A stretch of 36,661 nucleotides of DNA from an uncultured Myxococcaceae bacterium (GTDB lineage Bacteria; Myxococcota_A; Polyangia; Polyangiales; Ga0077539), in assembly GCA_945952225.1 (NCBI GenBank), contig CAMFHP010000089.1, forward strand, positions 1 to 36,661, read 5' to 3'. The notes beneath the pieces were generated by a model that ran no database searches, was not told the origin of the DNA, and was given only the letters and a program-made list of their open reading frames with translations. Of this stretch, positions 1 to 8,063 are shown one piece after another (positions within the stretch are counted from its first letter, which is position 1; each line of letters begins with the position of its first letter). A program made the translations under genes and the position numbers.

Positions 1-1
1 G

Positions 2-154
2 GACACCTTCAAACCCCACCAGATCGAGTGCCGCGGTGACCTGCTCATCGGCGCGCGTGAGGATGTCGTGCGATCCGTCGATGGCGTGAAGTACCGCGCG
101 TATCTGTTGCCGAAGCTGCGGGAGCTCATCGAGCGGGAGCCTCCGATCTGGTGA
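2..154 (+). CDS. C-terminal end of a beta-propeller-like paralogue (5' cut by window)
   Basis: The frame is open from the window edge and ends at TGA 152-154. It encodes the last 50 or so residues of a protein whose tail, ending PPIW, matches the tails of the two following genes. Bases 1-103 are identical to 1781-1883, the same region of the third copy, but differ from the second copy after about base 55. This is therefore the last part of a third tandem copy whose body lies outside the window. The stop overlaps the GTG start of the next gene by four bases (GTGA), so the two are probably translationally coupled. Function is unknown; see the next two genes. Confidence 0.8.
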   Translation, partial: DTFKPHQIECRGDLLIGAREDVVRSVDGVKYRAYLLPKLRELIEREPPIW

Positions 155-1044
155 GTGCTTCTCTTCCGACGAAGTATCAGGTGGGCGTCGTGAGCGGCGC
201 CACGGCAGACCAGAGCGCGTTCACCGTGCTTCGCTGGGACGCGCGCAGCAGCCCCACCCACGAGAGCTCCGAGACGGTGTTCTTCACCGGCGACGGGGAT
301 CGGTTCCTTCGTCTGGCGACCTCGCAGGGGCCCTTCGGTGGCGCGTGGCGCGCGCCTTCCGGTGCGGCGCACTTCTCGATGCCCGGACGCATCGTGGAGG
401 TGCGCGCGCAGGGCGAGTCGGTGGAGCGGGTCACGCACGACGTGGCGGGGCTGTTTCCCGAGATGTGGGGTCGCTTCGACGACGAGGCCTTCGCATGGGG
501 CACGTCGTCGATGCTTCGGTGGAACGGCGCGACGTGGGCTCCGTGCGCGTGGCCCGGCGAGGTGTACGCGATGCACGGCGCGTCGCGGACGCAGACCTAC
601 GCGGTCGGTCGTCGCGGGCTCGTGGCGCGCTGGGATGGCGGCGCATGGCGCGTGATGGAGCCCGCGCACACCGGGGACCTCCTCGCGGTGCACGTGGTCG
701 ACGAGCACGAGATGTATGCGATCGCAAAGCCCGGCGTGATCCTCGAAGGCTCGGCGCTCGGGTGGCGCGTGCGTGTCGACACGGGGCGCACGCTGCGAGG
801 CATCGCGAAGTTTCAGGGGCGACTCTTCGTCGCCGTCGAGGGCGAAGGGCTCTACGAGCTCGATGCGCGCAACGAGCTCGTGCTCGTGAAGGACACCTTC
901 AAACCCCACCAGATCGAGTGCCGCGGTGACCTGCTCATCGGCGCGAGGGAACACGTCGTGCGCTCGGTAGACGGCGCGCGGTACGTCGCATACGTGCTGC
1001 CGAAGCTGCGGGAGCTCATCGAGCGGAAGCCGCCGATCTGGTGA
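151..1044 (+). CDS. Beta-propeller-like hypothetical protein, tandem copy 2
   Basis: A 297-residue protein with no signal peptide or membrane segment, so probably cytoplasmic. From about residue 100 it has blade-like units built around W-G-x-x-W and G-x-x-x-x-W motifs (SSMLRWNGATW, GLVARWDGGAWRVME, GVILEGSALGWRV, GEGLYELD), as in YCF48/Kelch-like propellers. Residues 1-16 are the same as in the next gene, about 17-100 differ widely, and about 100-265 are nearly identical. The start is GTG 151, which overlaps the previous stop (GTGA). I do not recognise a named family. Tandem cytoplasmic paralogues with a variable front part are common among immunity proteins of polymorphic toxin or type VI systems, but no toxin is visible here, so that role is only a guess. 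Confidence 0.8.
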   Translation: MSASLPTKYQVGVVSGATADQSAFTVLRWDARSSPTHESSETVFFTGDGDRFLRLATSQGPFGGAWRAPSGAAHFSMPGRIVEVRAQGESVERVTHDVAGLFPEMWGRFDDEAFAWGTSSMLRWNGATWAPCAWPGEVYAMHGASRTQTYAVGRRGLVARWDGGAWRVMEPAHTGDLLAVHVVDEHEMYAIAKPGVILEGSALGWRVRVDTGRTLRGIAKFQGRLFVAVEGEGLYELDARNELVLVKDTFKPHQIECRGDLLIGAREHVVRSVDGARYVAYVLPKLRELIERKPPIW

Positions 1045-1934
1045 GTGCTTCTCTTCCAACGAAGTATCAGGTCGGCGTCGTGAGTGGCGCTTCCGTCCAC
1101 CAGAGCGCGTTCACCGTGCTTCGCTGGGATGCGCGTCGAAGTCCCGCACACGACTGCGCAGAGACGGCCTTCTTCACGGGCGACGGTACGACCGTTCGAC
1201 TGCTGCATCGCAGTCAGGGTCCGTTCGGTGGTGCATGGCGCGCGCCCTCGGGCGCGGCGCATTTTTCGATGCCCGGTAAGATTGTCGAACTTCACCTCGC
1301 GGGCGAGCGCGAAGCGCGTACGGAGCATGCGGTCGCGGGGCTGTTTCCCGAGATGTGGGGGCGCTTCGACGACGAGGCCTTCGCGTGGGGCACGTCGTCG
1401 ATGCTTCGGTGGAACGGCGCGACGTGGTCTCCGTGCGCATGGCCCGGCGAGGTGTACGCGATGCACGGCGCGTCGCGGACGCAGACCTACGCCGTCGGTC
1501 GTCGCGGGCTGGTGGCGCGCTGGGACGGCGGCGCATGGCGCGTGATGGAGCCCGCGCACACCGGGGACCTCCTCGCCGTGCACGTGGTCGACGAGCACGA
1601 GATGTATGCGATCGCGAAGCCCGGCGTGATCCTCGAGGGCTCGGCGCTCGGGTGGCGCGTGCGTGTCGACACGGGGCGCACGCTGCGAGGCATCGCGAAG
1701 TTTCAGGGGCGACTCTTCGTCGCCGTCGAGGGCGAAGGGCTCTACGAGCTCGATGCGCGCAACGAGCTCGTGCTCGTGAAGGACACCTTCAAACCCCACC
1801 AGATCGAGTGCCGCGGTGACCTGCTCATCGGCGCGCGTGAGGATGTCGTGCGATCCGTCGATGGCGTGAAGTACCGCGCGTATTCGCTCCCGAAGCTGCG
1901 GGAGCTCATCGAGCGGAAGCCGCCGATCTGGTGA
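1041..1934 (+). CDS. Beta-propeller-like hypothetical protein, tandem copy 3
   Basis: A 297-residue paralogue of the preceding gene with exactly the same length. It starts at GTG 1041, overlapping the previous stop by four bases, and its own stop overlaps the next GTG in the same way. The blade motifs match copy 2, with only a few base differences across the last two thirds until about base 1835. The 3' end then agrees with the truncated first copy rather than with copy 2. The region corresponding to residues 17-100 is clearly diverged from copy 2 (for example VHQSAFTVLRWDARRSPAHD). The array looks like a recent duplication reshaped by recombination. The function is unknown; an immunity or sensor-like role is conjecture. 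Confidence 0.8.
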   Translation: MSASLPTKYQVGVVSGASVHQSAFTVLRWDARRSPAHDCAETAFFTGDGTTVRLLHRSQGPFGGAWRAPSGAAHFSMPGKIVELHLAGEREARTEHAVAGLFPEMWGRFDDEAFAWGTSSMLRWNGATWSPCAWPGEVYAMHGASRTQTYAVGRRGLVARWDGGAWRVMEPAHTGDLLAVHVVDEHEMYAIAKPGVILEGSALGWRVRVDTGRTLRGIAKFQGRLFVAVEGEGLYELDARNELVLVKDTFKPHQIECRGDLLIGAREDVVRSVDGVKYRAYSLPKLRELIERKPPIW

Positions 1935-2368
1935 ACCGCGCTCGCGCGTCGCATGCGACACTCGCTGCGATGGCGCACTACTTCTGTGCGGTGCCTGCGG
2001 GGGCGCCGCTTTCGACTCGCGCGGTGGAAGTCGACGAGGGCGATGACCCCATGGAGACCGTCGACGCCTACAGCACGCCCGACGCGCTGATCGCCGACCC
2101 CGACTTCGCCGCGGGGGTGGTGCTCGACGGCGCGGATCGGTGGGAGGTCGTGCTCCTCGTGGGCGATGCCGTGGGCGAGGGACTCGCGCAGGGGGCGTGG
2201 CGTGTGCTCGTGACGAAGCTCGCGGCGCGCACGTCGGCCGCGCGTTGGCTGGCAGCCATGGCGGCCCAGCCGGATCGGTGGCTCCGTGACGCCGCGGGCG
2301 CGGTGCTCGACGAGGCCCACGCGGCAGCGCCCGAACGCGAGGCGCTCAGCCCGCGCTCCACGGAATGA
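1931..2368 (+). CDS. Small hypothetical protein at the end of the propeller array
   Basis: A 145-residue soluble protein. The GTG start at 1931 keeps the four-base GTGA overlap seen in the array; an in-frame ATG at 1970 (MAHYFCAVPAG) is an alternative start and would give 132 residues. The composition is acidic, with no signal peptide or membrane helix. I recognise no domain. Its position as last gene of the coupled array suggests it is co-translated with the propeller genes and may work with them. The 3' end overlaps the convergent gene on the minus strand by 23 bases (2346-2368), so the two transcripts are partly antisense to each other. Confidence 0.65.
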   Translation: MNRARASHATLAAMAHYFCAVPAGAPLSTRAVEVDEGDDPMETVDAYSTPDALIADPDFAAGVVLDGADRWEVVLLVGDAVGEGLAQGAWRVLVTKLAARTSAARWLAAMAAQPDRWLRDAAGAVLDEAHAAAPEREALSPRSTE

Positions 2369-3152
2369 TCCGCGACACGCGGCGCTGATACTCGGCGTAG
2401 CGCGGGTACTTCGACGCGGTGATCGACTCGGTGAACTGCGCGCTGCCGTGAAAGAGCAGCGTGAGCAGCACGGGGCCGACGAGCGTCGGGTGCACGAGCG
2501 TCTCCGAGGCCGACACCGCGAAGAGGTAGATCACCCACCACTGACCGAGCTCGCAGAAGAAGTTCGGGTGCCGCGAGTACGCCCACAGACCCGTGTCGAG
2601 AAAGCCCAGCGGCTCGGCCTCGCCCGCCGCCGCGCGGGCCTTCTTCTGCTGGTGGAAGTTCCACTGCTGCTGGTCGGCGACGGTCTCGCCCGCGAGGAGC
2701 GCGAGAAAGAGCGCCGCGAGCGCGAGGTCGACGCCCGTGAGCGGCGCGCGGTGCACGGCGGCCGTGTGCGCGGGCAGCGCGATCAGCAACAGCAGCAGGT
2801 TCTGGTAGCCCGCGATGAAGAAGAGGTTGAAGAGCTGCCACTGCCAGGGCTTCATGCGCCCGCGGAGGATCGACCAGCGGTAGTCCTCGCCGCCCGGCGC
2901 GTAGCCGCCCTTGCGCGCGTAGTTGAACGTGAGCCGCGCGCCCCAGAGCGCCGTGAGCGCGGTCATGAGGTTCAAGCGCGGATCGCTCCACGCCGACGCG
3001 GCGGCGAAGGTTCCGATGTACACGGGCGGCACCACCGACCAGATGCGGTCGACCCACGAGTACTCGCGAAACACCAGCGAGAGCAGCCAGCACAGCGCGG
3101 CCACACCCGCGCAGAGTCCCATCGGCAGAAGGAGTTCAGCGGGCACGTTCAT
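2346..3152 (-). CDS. DUF1295 / steroid 5-alpha-reductase-like membrane protein
   Basis: A 268-residue polytopic membrane protein, with about six or seven hydrophobic segments. It carries the motif Y-S-R-H-P-N-F-F-C-E at residues 192-201, the signature of the DUF1295 branch of the isoprenylcysteine methyltransferase/steroid 5-alpha-reductase superfamily, where R-H-P and the following Glu lie in the cofactor-binding C-terminal part. The substrate in bacteria is not known; a lipid or isoprenoid is plausible. I chose ATG 3152 (MNVPAELLLP), directly before the first helix; a longer reading to 3191 adds 13 residues of unlikely composition. It is separated by 72 bases from the upstream lipase-like gene, with which it may be co-transcribed. 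Confidence 0.88.
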   Translation of the reverse strand: MNVPAELLLPMGLCAGVAALCWLLSLVFREYSWVDRIWSVVPPVYIGTFAAASAWSDPRLNLMTALTALWGARLTFNYARKGGYAPGGEDYRWSILRGRMKPWQWQLFNLFFIAGYQNLLLLLIALPAHTAAVHRAPLTGVDLALAALFLALLAGETVADQQQWNFHQQKKARAAAGEAEPLGFLDTGLWAYSRHPNFFCELGQWWVIYLFAVSASETLVHPTLVGPVLLTLLFHGSAQFTESITASKYPRYAEYQRRVSRIIPWSAG

Positions 3153-3224
3153 CGGCGCAGCGCTGCGTCTACCACAGCCCGCGGCGCCCACGACGCTTCA
3201 TGAAGTGCCTCGCGAAGTGGACGC

Positions 3225-4250
3225 TCAGGGCGCGGACGGCGCGGCGGTGACCGCAGGCGTGGCGGTGGCGGTGGCGGCTGCGGGCGTGGCGGTGGCTGCG
3301 GGCGCGCGCTCGTCGAGCCAGCGCACGAGATCGTCGATCACCTGCTCGCGCTCGGGTTCGTGAATGAGGTCGTGACGGAGCCCGCGGTAGAGCACCAGCG
3401 TGTGGTCGCGGTGGCGCGCGCGGCGGATGAGCTCTGCGGTGCCGCGCGGGTCCGTGAGTCGGTCGACGGTTCCGTGGACGCCGAGCACGGGCACGTCGAG
3501 CGTGTCGGCGAGGGCCCAGATGCGTTCGAGCGCGGCGACGAGCGCGGCGGCCGTGCGCGCAGGGCCCGCGGGGTGCCACACGAGCGGATCGGCGCCCATC
3601 TCGGCCACCACTTCGGGCGAGCGCGAGAACTCCTCGTCGGGCGTGTCGACGGCGCCGAAGTTCGGCAGCAGCGCGGCGGCGAGGGGCGTGGCGGCGGCTT
3701 CGAGGGGAGAGCGATCCACACGCAGCGCGGGCGCGAGCACGATGAGCCCCGCGAGCTCGGGGCGACGTTCGAGCGTGAAGAGCGTCACCACCGCGCCGCC
3801 GACGCTGTGCCCGAGGAGGAACACCGGGCGTCCCGCTTCGCGCTGACGCACACGGTCCATGAAGCGTCCGAGGTCGCCGGTGAGGTCGTCGAAGCGGTCG
3901 AGGGCCGCGCGCATGCCCGACGAGTGTCCGTGGCCGCGCATGTCGTAGGCGTACACCGCGAAGCCGCGCGCCGTGAGCCGCTGCGCGAAGTCGCCGTAGC
4001 GCGTGCTGTGGTCTTTGAGTCCGTGGTGGATCACCAGCACCGCGCGCACGGGGCCCGTCGGGTGCCACGACTGTTCGAAGAGCTGCGCGCCGTCGGGGGC
4101 CGTGAACACGCGGGTCTCGTGCGTGAACGATGCGCCGGGCGTCGCGGCGATGGGCGCCACGGGACGCGCGGTGAGCGTGGGCGGCGCACACGCGGTGAGC
4201 GCCGAGAGCGACGCGAGCGCGAGGAGCGAGGCAAAGGGGCGGGGGATCAT
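3225..4250 (-). CDS. Alpha/beta-hydrolase lipoprotein, monoacylglycerol-lipase-like
   Basis: A 341-residue secreted lipoprotein. The signal peptide ends in the lipobox L-T-A-C with Cys21. The Hydrolase_4 / monoglyceride lipase fold follows: oxyanion-region HHG at 75-77, D-M-R-G-H-G-H-S at 103-110, nucleophile elbow G-H-S-V-G-G with Ser149, acid Asp263 in HGTVDRLTD and base His293 in GLRHD. All triad residues are present, so it should be an active esterase, lysophospholipase or monoacylglycerol lipase at the outer membrane or periplasm. The last 25 residues are an Ala/Thr/Pro tail without obvious function. Its ATG overlaps the stop of the upstream barrel-like gene by one base (TGATG), implying coupled translation. 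Confidence 0.9.
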   Translation of the reverse strand: MIPRPFASLLALASLSALTACAPPTLTARPVAPIAATPGASFTHETRVFTAPDGAQLFEQSWHPTGPVRAVLVIHHGLKDHSTRYGDFAQRLTARGFAVYAYDMRGHGHSSGMRAALDRFDDLTGDLGRFMDRVRQREAGRPVFLLGHSVGGAVVTLFTLERRPELAGLIVLAPALRVDRSPLEAAATPLAAALLPNFGAVDTPDEEFSRSPEVVAEMGADPLVWHPAGPARTAAALVAALERIWALADTLDVPVLGVHGTVDRLTDPRGTAELIRRARHRDHTLVLYRGLRHDLIHEPEREQVIDDLVRWLDERAPAATATPAAATATATPAVTAAPSAP

Positions 4251-4957
4251 CAGCGGGCTCCCGTGAGGTCGATGCCGAGCACCACGCCGATCGCGCGGGC
4301 GCCCATGAACTCGCGGTACACCACGGCAAGCGACGGTCCGCCGCCGGCGTTCGTGGTGGACCAGTAGTGGTGCTGACGTCCGAAGCGCACGCGCACGCCC
4401 GCCTCGGCCTCGTCGGCGAAGGAGAGCGACGGAGACCCGTTGCGACGGAGGTCATCGCCGACGGTCCACGCGACGGAGGCCCACACGTTCACGCGCACGG
4501 GGCCGAGCGATTGCGCGACGGAGAGTTCGACGGGAAAGCGTCCCGCGAAGGGCACCGCGCTGCCCGTGGCGCCGAGGCCCGCGCCGCCGCAGAGCGACGC
4601 GCCGTTGCCCGCACCCCAGCGCGCGCCCGCGCCGAGGAGCCATCCGGTGACGCCCCAGGTGAAGCCCGCGTCGGAGCCGCCGACGTCGCCGTCGAGGCCC
4701 ACGCAGTAGCCCACGGAGCGACCGAGCAGCGCGCGGGTTCGCACGCCGAAGGTGACGGCGTTGGTGAGGGGCGCGGCGTCGGGCGAGAGCGTGCGCTGGT
4801 AGCGCAGCCCGAGGGAGACGTCGGCGAGGTGGGGGAGACCTTCGGTGGGGAGTTCGTCGACGGTGGCGTAGGCCGCGCGCTGCGCCGAGGCCGTGAGCGG
4901 CGCGGCGAGGGCTGCGAGGAACGTCCACCGCGCGAGGGCGCGGGCTTCGGGGCGCAT
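4250..4957 (-). CDS. Exported beta-barrel-like hypothetical protein
   Basis: A 235-residue protein with a cleavable signal peptide (hydrophobic 8-24, likely cut after LTASA-Q). The mature part has alternating short hydrophobic strands with Gly and aromatic residues, such as VSLGLRYQRTL, VTFGVRTRALL and AEAGVRVRFG, and ends in strand-like sequence, as expected of a small outer-membrane beta-barrel. The central segment contains three Cys residues that may form disulphides. No specific family is recognised. It is directly upstream of, and overlaps by one base, the lipase-like lipoprotein, so the two may act together in the outer membrane. Nothing decisive is seen in the 152-base gap to the cytochrome gene, and no Shine-Dalgarno sequence precedes the ATG. 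Confidence 0.75.
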   Translation of the reverse strand: MRPEARALARWTFLAALAAPLTASAQRAAYATVDELPTEGLPHLADVSLGLRYQRTLSPDAAPLTNAVTFGVRTRALLGRSVGYCVGLDGDVGGSDAGFTWGVTGWLLGAGARWGAGNGASLCGGAGLGATGSAVPFAGRFPVELSVAQSLGPVRVNVWASVAWTVGDDLRRNGSPSLSFADEAEAGVRVRFGRQHHYWSTTNAGGGPSLAVVYREFMGARAIGVVLGIDLTGAR

Positions 4958-5109
4958 GGGTGTGTGGGGGAATCTCGTCGAGGAGGAGGGAGGTCGAGCG
5001 CGTGCAGCGCGTGAACGGCCGCTCTACGAAGCATCGCGCAAGACAGATTGCGCGGCGATGGCGAATTCAACGGCGTCGCGCGCCGAGCGGCCATCGGGGG
5101 AGCGGTCGC

Positions 5110-5832
5110 TCACATCGGGCTGCGCACCCACGCGATGATGTTCCGCAGGTCGGTCTGCGAGAGCTCATCGGGCTCGAAGAAGGGCATCGGACCGGGCGTG
5201 CTGTCGGTGGCATCCATGGCGCCCGAGGGCGGCGGACCGGAGGTGCGCACCTGCTGGGCGATGCGTCCGACGGAGAACGCGCGGAGGTTCGAACGGGGCA
5301 GCGCGCGGGCGTTGTGCACGGTGGTTCCGACGCTGTGGCAGGTGCCGCAGAAGCGCGCGTAGAGGGGCGCGCCGAGGGTCGCGTCGCCGCCCGCGTAGGC
5401 GGTCTCGTAGGCGGCCTCGTTGGCGAGCACCTCGGGCGCGAGGGTGTTGGGCGTCGTGAACTCGGGGCTCGAAATCGAGCGGAGGTACGTCTGCACGCCG
5501 AGCCATCGCGGGTCGGTCTCGGTGAGCGCGGTGCCGCCCATCCATCCCGTGACGCACGCGTTGGTGGCCGCGAGGAGCGTGGGCGCGGCGCCTCCCTTGA
5601 AGGCCGTGTGGTACGCGATGTTGCGCAGCGTCTCGCCCGATCGCGGTGTGCCGTCGTTCGAGTGGCAGCTCGCGCAGGTCGCGGTGTTCGTGCTCGATCC
5701 GAGCGCCGACGACGCGGTGCCCGAATAGAGGGGCGAGTCGGTGGATGGGGTGCTGACGGCGTCGTCGCCACAGCCCGAAAGCAGCGCGCACACCACGGCG
5801 GCGCCCGCGGTCACGTGAACCGTACGGAGCAT
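5110..5832 (-). CDS. Di-haem cytochrome c lipoprotein
   Basis: A 240-residue lipoprotein: signal peptide with lipobox L-S-G-C (Cys21), then two covalent haem sites, C-A-S-C-H at 53-57 and C-G-T-C-H at 162-166. Possible axial Met ligands follow the second site, notably Met216 in GPMPFFEP. The C-terminal helix (LSQTDLRNIIAWVRS) is typical of class I cytochrome c domains. It should transfer electrons in the periplasm while anchored by lipid; partners are not visible here. The region between the two haem sites is longer than in simple di-haem c4 proteins and has an extra Cys at 93. The gene is divergent from the VOC gene across 237 bases. GAGGGAA precedes the ATG as a weak ribosome-binding site. 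Confidence 0.88.
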   Translation of the reverse strand: MLRTVHVTAGAAVVCALLSGCGDDAVSTPSTDSPLYSGTASSALGSSTNTATCASCHSNDGTPRSGETLRNIAYHTAFKGGAAPTLLAATNACVTGWMGGTALTETDPRWLGVQTYLRSISSPEFTTPNTLAPEVLANEAAYETAYAGGDATLGAPLYARFCGTCHSVGTTVHNARALPRSNLRAFSVGRIAQQVRTSGPPPSGAMDATDSTPGPMPFFEPDELSQTDLRNIIAWVRSPM

Positions 5833-6053
5833 GGGAGTTCCCTCGCGAAGGAGACGGTTGGGGAATGGAGTCGACGGCTACTTCGCCGCGGCGCGCGTGG
5901 CGGTTACAGCCAATCGACGGAGGGTCTCGGTTCGCGCGTTGTCGTCGGGAGTTTGCGCGAATCGACGCGCTCGCCGATGAGCCCCGGAGCCTCGCGCAGT
6001 CTGTGGGCTGTCGAGCGTTTCGACCTCACCGTTCGCGGCGCGCGCGCCGCTGC

Positions 6054-6059
6054 AAGGAG
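6054..6059 (+). promoter_or_regulatory. Shine-Dalgarno sequence of the VOC gene
   Basis: AAGGAG lies 10 nt before ATG 6070 and fixes that start over longer in-frame readings. It contrasts with the many genes in this window that lack such a site. Confidence 0.7.
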
Positions 6060-6069
6060 CATCCGTCCC

Positions 6070-6480
6070 ATGAGCAACGACCGAAAGATCTTCGTGAACC
6101 TCCCGATCGCGAACCTGAAGCGCTCGGTGGCCTTCTTCTCGGCGCTGGGCTTCACGTTCAACCCCCAGTTCACCAACGAGAGCACCACCTGCATGATCGT
6201 GAACGAGGGCGCCTACTGCATGCTGCTCGAAGCGCCGGTGTTCCAGGGCTTCATCAACAAGCAGCTCTGCGAGACGGCGACGCACACCGAGGTGCTGCTG
6301 GCCTTCTCGGTGGGCAGCCGCGCCGAGGTCGACGCGGTGGTGAAGAAGGCCCTCGACGCGGGCGGCTCGCCGTCGATGCCCGCCATCGATCACGGGTTCA
6401 TGTACGGGTGGAGCTTCCGCGATCCCGACGGCCACAACTGGGAGGTGTTCTTCATGGACCCGTCCCACGTGCAGGGCTGA
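6070..6480 (+). CDS. VOC-family (glyoxalase/bleomycin-resistance fold) protein
   Basis: A 136-residue cytoplasmic protein forming one full vicinal-oxygen-chelate domain. It begins with the typical strand and helix (IFVNLPIANLKRSVAFFSALGF) and ends with the hallmark F-x-D-P-D-G-H-N-W-E at 116-125, where Glu125 is a usual metal ligand. MLLEAPVFQGF and HTEVLLAFS match the lactoylglutathione-lyase-like subgroup often annotated only as VOC family protein. The substrate cannot be deduced; members range from metal-dependent lyases to antibiotic-binding proteins. Initiation at ATG 6070 is supported by AAGGAG. The next gene starts 46 bases downstream on the same strand. Confidence 0.9.
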   Translation: MSNDRKIFVNLPIANLKRSVAFFSALGFTFNPQFTNESTTCMIVNEGAYCMLLEAPVFQGFINKQLCETATHTEVLLAFSVGSRAEVDAVVKKALDAGGSPSMPAIDHGFMYGWSFRDPDGHNWEVFFMDPSHVQG

Positions 6481-6526
6481 GCGGACCTCACACAACGCGG
6501 TGCGGATCGTGCGAGCGTCGCGCGCC

Positions 6527-8060
6527 ATGGCCGCTGCGAAGAAGCCCGCGAAGACGTCTCCCACGATCCGTGCTGCCCACGCGTACGCGCCGGGCGAGGT
6601 GATGGCGTTTCCCTTCGCGCGCGGCGGATGGGGCGCGGTGCAGGTGCTCCGCGTGCTGCCGACCCTTCTCGACGTGGTGGCGCTCGATCACTGGAGCGAA
6701 GCGCTGCCCACGGCGGACACGGTCTCGCGCGCCGTGCTCGAACAGCGTTCGTTCCTCTGGTCGCGCGGTGTGCTTCGCGCGCACGTGCTGCCGGGGCATC
6801 CCGCGGACTTCGTCTCGCTCGGTGTGGGGCCGCTCGTGTGCGAGGCCGACGACGTGCCCAACATGGCGCTCGACTGGGAAGACCTGCGCGACGCGGCGGC
6901 GAAGGAGTTTCGCGCGAGAGCGCTTCCCGACGAGGCGTGGCGTGCGGCGCGCGCGGTGTACGAGGCCCCGGAGCACACGGTGTCGCTCGCGCTTCCGGGG
7001 GGGGGCGGTGGTGGTGCGCGCGTCGGTGGGCTCGCTCGACGTGGCGATTGGCGCGGTGCGTGGCGTGCCCGGTCGTGCGCTGCGCATCGCCGAGGGAGGA
7101 GCGCTCGACGCGTCGGTGTTCCGCGCGCTGCCGTGTGTGTTCTGCGTGTCGGTGTGGGGCGATCCGCGGCCGCTGCTCCCGTGGGTGGCGCGGTCGCCGC
7201 TGTTGCGCGAGCTGCGTCTCGAAGCGCTTCCGGGCGGCGCGTACGACCTCTCGGCGCTCACCGGACTCGACGCCGTCACCGTGCGCGCGGAGGCCCCTGC
7301 ATCGGTGCGTCTGCCCCCGTCGATCGACGCGCTCCACCTCGATGCGCGGCGCGCGCCGTGTGAGCTCTCGCTCGATGGAGTGTCGCCCGCGCTCGCGGTC
7401 ACGTTGCATGGCGCCGAGGGAGATCCGCTCGCGTCTCTGGCTGCGTTCGAGCGCGTGACCTCGCTCACGGTGTGCGCGCCCGATGCCCTCGACGGACGCG
7501 CGCTGGCCCGCCTCACGGCGCTGCGTCGCCTCACGCTCGAAGGCCCCGGCGGATCGCTCACGCACGCCGACGCGCTGGCCTCGCTCGTCGCGCTCGAACG
7601 GTTGCAGCTCCGCGCGGTGCGTACGGTCGATGCCGCGGCGATGCCTGCGCCCGATGTGTGGCCGCGATTGCGGGAGGCGAGGGCGTCGGCGTTGCTCGAC
7701 GAGGAGAGCGCGGTGCTCAAGCGTCGGTGGGCGAAGGACCCGCGCGTGTCGGTGGTGTCACCGTCGAAGGCCGCATGGTTCGAGGAGTTCGCGCCGCCGG
7801 TGTTTCGCGCGTGGTTGCCCCACGAGGGCGGCGCCGCGCTGGCGTCGGCGTGGGTGCGCGCGCAGAAGGTCTACGCGAAGAAGGGCGACGGGGAACAGGC
7901 GATGGCGGGCTTTGCGAAGGCCGTCACGGCGATGGAGGCAGAGCGCGCGGAGGCGCCCTTCACGGCGCGCGAGCGGGCCGACCTGCGCGACGCGTGGACG
8001 CGGCTCGCGGAGGCGGTGGGGGCTGCGGAGACGGTGCGCGCGCCCGCGGTGTGTGGGTGA
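6527..8060 (+). pseudogene. Imm26/LRR-like hypothetical gene, frameshifted at a G9 tract
   Basis: Two high-quality frames join at the G run 6997-7005. The first, from ATG 6527 (MAAAKKPAKTS), ends its protein-like part at TVSLALPGG; the second continues as AVVVRASVGSLDVAIG to the stop at 8058-8060. Removing one G would give one 510-residue protein. Around residues 20-50 the sequence YAPGEVMAFPFARGGWGAVQV resembles Imm26-type domains of immunity proteins (inferred from memory of the family). The middle, about 190-390, has irregular leucine-rich repeats (LRELRLEAL, LRRLTLEGP, LERLQLRAV), and the C-terminus is a helical Lys/Ala-rich segment. It could be a sequencing error, a decayed gene, slippage recoding or phase variation. 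The second frame lacks its own convincing start. Confidence 0.7.
6997..7005 (+). repeat. Run of nine G inside a coding region
   Basis: Nine consecutive G at the exact point where the reading frame changes by one base; eight would keep one open frame. It is followed by CGGTGGTGGTG, so the surrounding region is also slippage-prone. Confidence 0.85.
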
Positions 8061-8063
8061 GGC

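Larger units (their letters stand above)
1..1934 (+). repeat. Head-to-tail tandem array, 890-bp unit, at least three copies
   Basis: The unit length is 890 bp (starts at 151 and 1041; matching 3' ends at offsets of 890 and 1780). The copies align without indels after about base 445/1335. Bases 740-945 are identical or almost identical to 1630-1835. Bases 1-103 are identical to 1781-1883, while copy 2 carries its own version after base 945. The junction CCGATCTGGTGAGTGCTTCT occurs at both internal boundaries. Confidence 0.9.

Noticed and set aside
6768-7005. Independent start at 6768 for the second half of the frameshifted gene
   Set aside because: Before the G tract this frame has shadow-like composition (Arg, Ser, Cys) while the other frame is protein-like; no ribosome site is present.
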